Source of the DNA: an uncultured Bacteroidota bacterium
Lineage (GTDB): Bacteria; Bacteroidota; Bacteroidia; Bacteroidales; UBA12481
Assembly (NCBI GenBank): GCA_903832165.1
Contig: CAILAQ010000439.1
Span: 1-17,145, forward strand
Direction of reading: 5' to 3'
Length of the DNA: 17,145 nt
This document shows positions 12,150 through 17,145 of this stretch, piece by piece; the first letter of the stretch is position 1; the number at the start of each line of letters is the position of its first letter. The translations under genes were made by a program, and so were the position numbers. The notes beneath the pieces are model-generated. The model had not been told where the DNA came from, did no database searches, and was given only the letters and a program-made list of their open reading frames with translations.

Positions 12150-14432
12150 ATGATCAACAGAAGGTATTTTTTACAATCCATGGCAGCCGGAGCCGCGGTA
12201 CTGGCGTTTTCCAACCTACCGGGATATACTTTGGAAATGACAAAAAGCGGCGAGGATGTGTTTGCCTATATCAACCGCATTAAGGGACATTTCGATGTCG
12301 ATTTGTACAGGCAGATACTTGGCGCCGCCAATGAATTCAAGGAGGGCGATCAGATTATCGGTGTTGCGGCAAAAGATGATGCCACTCGTATCATGGCCCG
12401 CGAACTGCTGTCGAATACTCGAATTTCGGATATCGTTTCCCATCCGCTGCTCAACGATGATCTCCTGCTGCTTATCAATACCAGCCTGAATGTTAATGAA
12501 TCTAGCAAGGTATCCGGATGGACGCTCGGCGAACTTAAACAATTCGTTCTGACTGCTGAACCGGCAAAAGTAAAATCCACCTCCGCCGGCCTCTCCAGCG
12601 AAGTGATTGCCTGCATCGTGAAACTGATGAGCAACGACGAGCTTATCCTTGCGGGATCGAGAATCTTCAGTCCCCTGCCCGGCACCAATATCGGTGCCAA
12701 AGGATACCTCGGTGCCCGCTTACAACCCAATTCACCGACTGACAATACCGACGATATATTTTTTCAGGTGCTCGATGGATGGTCTTACGGAGTGGGCGAT
12801 GTCGTACTCGGGACCAATCCTGTTTCAAGTAACACGGAATCAATATTGGCGATCGAACTTACCCTCCGCGATATTCTCCGCACCTTCGAACTGGAAGAGG
12901 TAATGCCTCATTGTGTATTGTCGCATATCGACCTTCAGGCTGAAGTGGAAGCCTCCAACCCCGGTACTACCGGTATCTGGTTTCAGAGCATCGCAGGGAG
13001 CGACAGTGCCAATGCCACCTTTGATATCAGCAACTATAAAATGCTCAAGCTGGCCGCTAAACGAACTGGGAAATACGGCCTTTACTTTGAGACTGGCCAA
13101 GGGGCCGACTTTACCAATGGCCATTCGCACGGTTTCGATATGGTGATCCATGAATCGAGGAAATACGGTTTTGCACGGGTACTGGCCGGCAAAGTTGCTG
13201 AAGCACAAAAGGAAGCCGGAAATGTGCCCGCTCCCTGGGTCCACCTGAACGATGTAGCCGGATTTATCGGCCCCGAAGTATTCCGCCGGCGCGACCAGCT
13301 GGTCCGTTGCTGTCTCGAGGATATCGTTATGGGGAAATTGCACGGTCTTACCCTGGGACTCGATATATGCGCCACTCTGCATATGGATATCACCCTCGAC
13401 GATCTCGACTGGTGTGTCGACCAGATCATGCCGGCCAATCCGGCCTATCTGATGGCTCTGCCTACCAAGATCGATCCCATGCTGGGTTACCTGACCACCG
13501 GCTTTCAGGACCATGTAAGAATCCGGGAAAAGTTCGGTTATAGGGTAAATGACCGTATGTGGGAATTTTTTAAGCAAATCGGCATCATAGATTCAGAAGG
13601 AAAACCAACCATACATTTCGGCGATCCGCTATGGGTATTTCTGCAATATCAGCGAAGAAAAGGAGATATCCGAAGCGATGCGGATATTTTTAATGAAGGA
13701 CAAACCCGACTCGAAGCCATTAAAAAACACGGAGTATTTATCGCCCGGGGCTTTGGGAAAGACCCCGCAGAACTGGAACCTTCTCTTGATAAAACGATAC
13801 GCGGAATCGATGCCGATGCTCGAAAATGCATTTGGGCTATTCTGGAACCGGCTTTTGTGGGTACCCTGCCCGGAGTGGTAAATTTAGCCACGAACTCAGC
13901 TGATCGAAGTGACTACATCCTGCATCCGGCATCGGGTGAAAAGCCATCTGAAGAATCACTGAAAGAACTTAAGGCTATCCGCCGCAAATATCGCGGCAAA
14001 TACAATGTTCAGATCGTAATATCTGATGGTCTCGATGCACTTTCCATTTCCGACAATGGCCACATAATCCCCTATCTCGACAAATTAAAAGGCCTCCTTG
14101 AAACGGATGAGTTCAAAATCGCACCGACAAATATTGTGGTTACCTCGGGCCGGGTCCGTGCCGGTTACCGCATCGGGGAAACCCTTTTCGCCAATCTTTC
14201 TGGTCCCCGTGCAATACTTCATATCATTGGAGAACGCCCCGGAACAGGCCATCATACATTTTCGATATACATTACCGCACCAACAGGCTCCACGTGGGGA
14301 AAAGCCGGAAAAACCGACCATGATATCACCAAAGTGGTTTCCGGTGTGGCTATCACAGCGCTCCAGCCCATTGATGCCGCTGTTCAGACCGCTGAAATCC
14401 TGAAGGTTATGTGCAAGGAAAATCAGGTGTAA
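12150..14432 (+). CDS. Tat-exported fused ethanolamine ammonia-lyase (EutB-EutC in one chain)
   Basis: 760 residues. Ethanolamine ammonia-lyase uses adenosylcobalamin to convert ethanolamine to acetaldehyde and ammonia; in E. coli it is built from separate EutB (453 residues) and EutC. Here residues about 48-497 are EutB-like and about 510-757 EutC-like. Active-site residues of E. coli EutB are all present: R190 and Q192 (ARLQPN), N223 (GTNPV), E314 (YFETGQG) and D405 (LGLDICAT), equivalent to R160, Q162, N193, E287 and D362. The EutB part ends with GDPLWVF as E. coli EutB ends in GDPSLFF. The EutC part has VQIVISDGL (620-628) and GERPG (694-698). Residues 1-30 carry NRRYFLQ and a hydrophobic stretch, a twin-arginine signal absent from E. 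coli EutB. AAAGGA nine bases upstream serves as ribosome site. It is the last gene of the operon. A single-subunit exported form is unusual. Confidence 0.93.
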   Translation: MINRRYFLQSMAAGAAVLAFSNLPGYTLEMTKSGEDVFAYINRIKGHFDVDLYRQILGAANEFKEGDQIIGVAAKDDATRIMARELLSNTRISDIVSHPLLNDDLLLLINTSLNVNESSKVSGWTLGELKQFVLTAEPAKVKSTSAGLSSEVIACIVKLMSNDELILAGSRIFSPLPGTNIGAKGYLGARLQPNSPTDNTDDIFFQVLDGWSYGVGDVVLGTNPVSSNTESILAIELTLRDILRTFELEEVMPHCVLSHIDLQAEVEASNPGTTGIWFQSIAGSDSANATFDISNYKMLKLAAKRTGKYGLYFETGQGADFTNGHSHGFDMVIHESRKYGFARVLAGKVAEAQKEAGNVPAPWVHLNDVAGFIGPEVFRRRDQLVRCCLEDIVMGKLHGLTLGLDICATLHMDITLDDLDWCVDQIMPANPAYLMALPTKIDPMLGYLTTGFQDHVRIREKFGYRVNDRMWEFFKQIGIIDSEGKPTIHFGDPLWVFLQYQRRKGDIRSDADIFNEGQTRLEAIKKHGVFIARGFGKDPAELEPSLDKTIRGIDADARKCIWAILEPAFVGTLPGVVNLATNSADRSDYILHPASGEKPSEESLKELKAIRRKYRGKYNVQIVISDGLDALSISDNGHIIPYLDKLKGLLETDEFKIAPTNIVVTSGRVRAGYRIGETLFANLSGPRAILHIIGERPGTGHHTFSIYITAPTGSTWGKAGKTDHDITKVVSGVAITALQPIDAAVQTAEILKVMCKENQV

Positions 14433-15587
14433 TCAGAAAACCTCCATGTGCCGTTTCCGGTAAATCCAGTAGCCGATCAGGAAATAAACGAAGGTGAGCC
14501 CGGTGAGCGAAACCAACTGTGGCCAGATGCCACTGAAACCAGATTGATAAATCAGTACCTGCTTGAGTGCTTCGGTTCCGTGGTAGGTCGACATTAATCC
14601 GGGTATCGTAAATGGATATCCCCCGATCGTAAAAAGCGTTGCTCCCTGGATAGGGAAAAAGCTTCCTGAGAAAAACATGAACAGGAACAACGGAAAGTTT
14701 CCAACCACCAGCACCTCGTTCACCGATTTCGTGCATCCGGCCAGAATCAGGCTGAATCCGATCACTGAAAGACAGGTAAGCGCGGATACCAGCAAAAACA
14801 ACCAGAACGAACCGGAAAAATTAAACCCGAAAAGATAAGCCGTGCCCAAAGTCAGGAGTATGCTGACCAGACCAACGAAAATCTGAATAACGGTAACCCC
14901 TGTGAGGAATGTCAGCGGAGTCATCCGCGAAAGCTTGAGCCGCAACATGGTCTTTTTTTCCGGCTCTGCAACAAAGGCGATGGCACCCGTAAACATCAGC
15001 ATAATGGTGGCCAGAATCAGCAATCCGGGTACAGCAATCTGAAAATCACTCAGCTTAGCGGATAATCCCGATGGGGTTTCAATAAAATGATATGGCTCCA
15101 GCGTTCCGGTTACTGCATTGATATATCCTGATACATAAGTTACTCCCAGTACTGCAGATAGCATATAATTGATCTCAGTGAGGTTGCCGGAAAGCTCGAA
15201 CGGCACCCTCACATTCGCGCCCGACTGTTTCAGACGGACGCTGTCGGAGAAGCCTGCCGGAATAATGATCATAGCATTGGAATTTTTATTGCGCACCTCC
15301 TCCAGCGCAATTGCGCGGCTGCCGACTTCCCGGAAAGCCACCGGCAACGTGTCGTTTTTCACCGATTCCAGAAATTTGAGCAGCTCGGCGCTATAATCAG
15401 CCGTCGACGAACCGGCTGCCGGTTTATCAAGATTCACCACGCAAACCTTGAGGTTCAGGGCAGTGGTTTCATAAATCAGATAAAAAATGCCAACAAAAAA
15501 TGGCGCCATGATGATGGACAGGATAAGGATCCAGAATTGCCTGATCTGCTCGGTGAAGCTTTTTCGTATAACCGCCCAGAGCTTCAT
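14433..15587 (-). CDS. ABC-2 type transporter permease
   Basis: 384 residues. A first membrane helix (about residues 18-40) is followed by a large extracytoplasmic domain to about 180, then five more helices (about 185-207, 228-252, 258-282, 288-310, 350-372): the layout of ABC-2 exporters of the YhhJ/YhiH type. The start codon overlaps the stop of the ATPase gene by four bases (15584-15587), so the two are translated together and form one exporter. Substrate is unknown; relatives export drugs or polysaccharide-like molecules. The stop codon abuts the stop of the convergent lyase gene with no base in between. Confidence 0.9.
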   Translation of the reverse strand: MKLWAVIRKSFTEQIRQFWILILSIIMAPFFVGIFYLIYETTALNLKVCVVNLDKPAAGSSTADYSAELLKFLESVKNDTLPVAFREVGSRAIALEEVRNKNSNAMIIIPAGFSDSVRLKQSGANVRVPFELSGNLTEINYMLSAVLGVTYVSGYINAVTGTLEPYHFIETPSGLSAKLSDFQIAVPGLLILATIMLMFTGAIAFVAEPEKKTMLRLKLSRMTPLTFLTGVTVIQIFVGLVSILLTLGTAYLFGFNFSGSFWLFLLVSALTCLSVIGFSLILAGCTKSVNEVLVVGNFPLFLFMFFSGSFFPIQGATLFTIGGYPFTIPGLMSTYHGTEALKQVLIYQSGFSGIWPQLVSLTGLTFVYFLIGYWIYRKRHMEVF

Positions 15588-16324
15588 TCGTTTAATGTTT
15601 TTCCGGTCAGTGAAATGAAAACATCTTCCAAAGTGCTTCCGTTCCCGTTGGCACGCTTCAGGTTCTCCGGGGTGTCCACTTTAAGAATCCTACCCTGATC
15701 GATAATAGCCACCCGGTCCGATAACCGATCGGCCTCATCCATATTATGTGTGGTAAGGATAATTGTTCGCGTTCCTGCCAGGCATCGGATAAACTCGCGC
15801 ATCTGGATCCTGCTTTGCGGGTCGAGACCGGCTTCGGGCTCATCCAGAATCAGTACGGAAGGATCATGCACGAGGGCTAAAGCGATATTAAGCCTCCGCA
15901 TCATGCCTCCCGAAAGTCGCCGAGCCTGCTTTCCGGCATTAGCTATAAGGCCAAGCTGCTCCAGCAGACTCATGCTTCTGGTTTTCGCCAGCTTCCGGGA
16001 CAAATCATACATCTCACCGGAAAAAATCAGCTGTTCGAGGCAGGTGAGCCGTTCCCACTGTACATTATCCTGCGGGCAAACACCGAGCAACGACTTGCCA
16101 CCCGGAAAATCGTGCAGGGTCTGACCATTGTACAGCACCTCCCCCTCATCGGGTTTCAGCAGACCGCAAAACATACGGATCGCAGTAGTTTTCCCGGCTC
16201 CGTTCGGTCCCAGAAACCCCAGAATTTCACCCGGATTTACTTCGAGGTTGATATGATCCAAAGCCACCTGTTCACCAAATCGCTTGGTCAGATTCCGAGC
16301 CTCTATTCTTATGGGGATGATCAT
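15584..16324 (-). CDS. ABC transporter ATP-binding protein
   Basis: 246 residues from the ATG at 16324, which starts MIIPIRIEARNLTKRFG; an ATG five codons upstream (16339) is the alternative. Walker A is GPNGAGKTT (residues 39-47), the Q-loop CPQDN is at 83-87, the signature LSGGM at 137-141, Walker B LILDEP ends with D161-E162, and the switch His is at 193 (LTTHNMDEAD). This is the cytoplasmic ATPase of an ABC-2 exporter with the permease downstream, sharing a four-base overlap. The C-terminal GSTLEDVFISLTGK is typical of this subfamily. Confidence 0.95.
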   Translation of the reverse strand: MIIPIRIEARNLTKRFGEQVALDHINLEVNPGEILGFLGPNGAGKTTAIRMFCGLLKPDEGEVLYNGQTLHDFPGGKSLLGVCPQDNVQWERLTCLEQLIFSGEMYDLSRKLAKTRSMSLLEQLGLIANAGKQARRLSGGMMRRLNIALALVHDPSVLILDEPEAGLDPQSRIQMREFIRCLAGTRTIILTTHNMDEADRLSDRVAIIDQGRILKVDTPENLKRANGNGSTLEDVFISLTGKTLNE

Positions 16325-16343
16325 TGCACCAAAGTACAAATAA

Positions 16344-16619
16344 AAACCAGGGCATCGATATCATGGGTATCCCCAAACCCGCTATCTGCCGCTGGAGAAA
16401 GCCGATTTATCACAGCTGAAAGCCAGCGAAAAACAAGTAATCGACCGGGTAATCGAACAAATGAGTGATTGGTCTGCCATGGCCATCAGCAATTATTCCC
16501 ACCTCGACATGCCATGGATTGCCTCTAAAGATGGCGAAGTAATTAATTACGAACTGGCTTTTTACAGGCAAGCTCCATTCTCCATGAGAAATTACGGAGA
16601 TGAAATCGAAGAGCAATGA
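16344..16619 (+). pseudogene. C-terminal remnant of a Panacea-domain (DUF4065) antitoxin
   Basis: The open frame begins after a stop at 16341 and has no start codon before the conserved part. About 91 residues remain. GYPQTRYLPLEKADLSQL, then EKQVIDRVIEQMSDWSAM, NYSHLDMPW and the run into INYELAFYRQAP match the C-terminal half of Panacea-domain antitoxins, including the H-x-x-x-PW motif. The N-terminal half is missing, probably lost where the ABC genes meet this region near 16340. It is followed six bases later by a toxin-like fragment. Not functional as it stands. Confidence 0.6.
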
Positions 16620-16625
16620 CCTTCG

Positions 16626-16763
16626 ATGAAATCAGCGAATTCAGGATTGAGACTGGTTTATGCCTTTTTCCCGGAGAATCAAAAAATCATCTTTATTGAG
16701 TTGTATCATAAGGGCAATAAGGAAAACGAGGATCGCCAAAGAATACTCGACAACTTTAGCTAA
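16626..16763 (+). pseudogene. C-terminal remnant of a RelE-like toxin
   Basis: A 45-residue frame from ATG 16626 reads SGLRLVYAFFPENQ, IIFIELYHKG and KENEDRQRILDN, typical of the C-terminal half of RelE/HigB-type mRNA interferases, which are normally about 100-120 residues. The first half is gone. It is in the same frame as the antitoxin remnant and six bases downstream of its stop, consistent with a decayed two-gene toxin-antitoxin operon. It might still be translated but should lack the catalytic fold. Confidence 0.55.
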
Positions 16764-16793
16764 GTCTCGGAGGGTTTAAGTAAAAATTACTGC

Positions 16794-17145
16794 CTAAATC
16801 CAGATCGAAAAAACCTTTTTAATCTTTTTGCCAATAGTGGGTTGATATAGGAAATACAACCGATCGTTGAGGAATTCGCACTTTTCGATATGCTGAAAAT
16901 CCCGCACCATAAAACGTCGCACCTCCTGCCCGTTTTCCGGATTAATCTCGATAAAATGAGTAAATGGTCCCTGCGGAAATTCAAGATATATTTTCCCGGT
17001 TCCTGTATCCTGATGGATTTCGTGGTAATAAATCCCGTTCAATTTGGTAATCATACCCACTTCGCGGGTGATGCCACCCATTTCATCGATCCAGAAAATG
17101 GTCGCGGCCTCGCGGTTAAAGATCAGGCGGTTCCTGCCCATGGGA
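16794..17145 (-). CDS. C-terminal part of a propeller-like protein (5' end off the window)
   Basis: The frame is open to the right edge; an ATG at 17141 may be internal. The 115 residues seen contain blade-like units (RLIFNREAATIFWIDE, GKIYLEFPQGPFTHFIEINP, NDRLYFLYQP), so a six- or seven-bladed propeller is likely. The protein ends with a basic tail KKIKKVFSIWI. No function can be named. Confidence 0.6.
   Translation of the reverse strand, partial: PMGRNRLIFNREAATIFWIDEMGGITREVGMITKLNGIYYHEIHQDTGTGKIYLEFPQGPFTHFIEINPENGQEVRRFMVRDFQHIEKCEFLNDRLYFLYQPTIGKKIKKVFSIWI

Noticed and set aside
12840..13577. 245-residue minus-strand open frame
   Set aside because: It is an antisense shadow of the strongly conserved EutB part of the lyase.
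9424..14432. Ethanolamine microcompartment operon
   Set aside because: No shell proteins, EutA, EutD/E/G-like genes or encapsulation sequence were seen; only the lyase and SatP fit such a pathway.
15584..16339. ABC exporter as uptake partner of the orphan binding lipoprotein
   Set aside because: The pair is of ABC-2 exporter type, on the opposite strand, and not related to the LIV-type permeases that work with such binding proteins.

Overview
The window looks like a chromosomal stretch from an uncultured or free-living member of the Bacteroidota. Pointers are the secreted glycoside hydrolases with short lipoprotein or Sec signals, a Bacteroidota-style outer-membrane beta-barrel, weak or absent Shine-Dalgarno sequences, a TAnnTTTG-type -7 element, and a E. 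coli-like SatP next to orphan binding proteins. The exact genus cannot be read from the sequence.

Layout. (1) 1-6533, minus strand: a hotdog thioesterase, then after a repeat element a run of four secreted proteins: a GH20 hexosaminidase lipoprotein, a PQQ-type beta-propeller (overlapping GH20 by 14 nt), a small lipocalin-like protein, and a GH31 glycosidase that runs off the left edge. This is a glycan-degradation cluster. (2) 6534-6974: a gene-free divergent region with an inverted-repeat CTGTCAG motif array. (3) 6975-8186: a lipoprotein of unknown function, convergent with a UroD-family methyltransferase-like gene (8327-9349); a heptamer-built inverted repeat fills the gap. (4) 9424-14432, plus strand: outer-membrane barrel, SatP acetate transporter, an orphan LivJ-type binding lipoprotein, and a single 760-residue polypeptide that fuses both ethanolamine ammonia-lyase subunits (EutB-EutC) behind a twin-arginine signal. 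(5) 14433-16324, minus strand: a two-gene ABC-2 exporter, abutting the lyase gene with no spacing. (6) 16344-16763: remains of a Panacea/RelE-type toxin-antitoxin pair. (7) 16794-end, minus strand: the C-terminal part of a propeller-like protein.

The most interesting content is the lyase operon. All four ethanolamine-contact residues known from E. coli EutB are present, so the fused enzyme should be active. The Tat signal places it outside the cytoplasmic membrane, where ethanolamine would be split to acetaldehyde and ammonia. No microcompartment shell, EutA reactivase or ABC permease is present in the window. SatP, a binding lipoprotein and a barrel lie in the same operon, which suggests an envelope-located ethanolamine pathway whose C2 product is recovered as acetate.

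A second theme is period-7 repeat DNA. Two elements share one consensus (four GGCARAR heptamers plus ATTAGTA per arm, inverted), and a third uses GTGACRR/YGTCACC heptamers. Arms begin 0-4 nt after stop codons. In the third element, 15 heptamers are translated in frame into five 7-residue units that form the n-region of a lipoprotein signal peptide.
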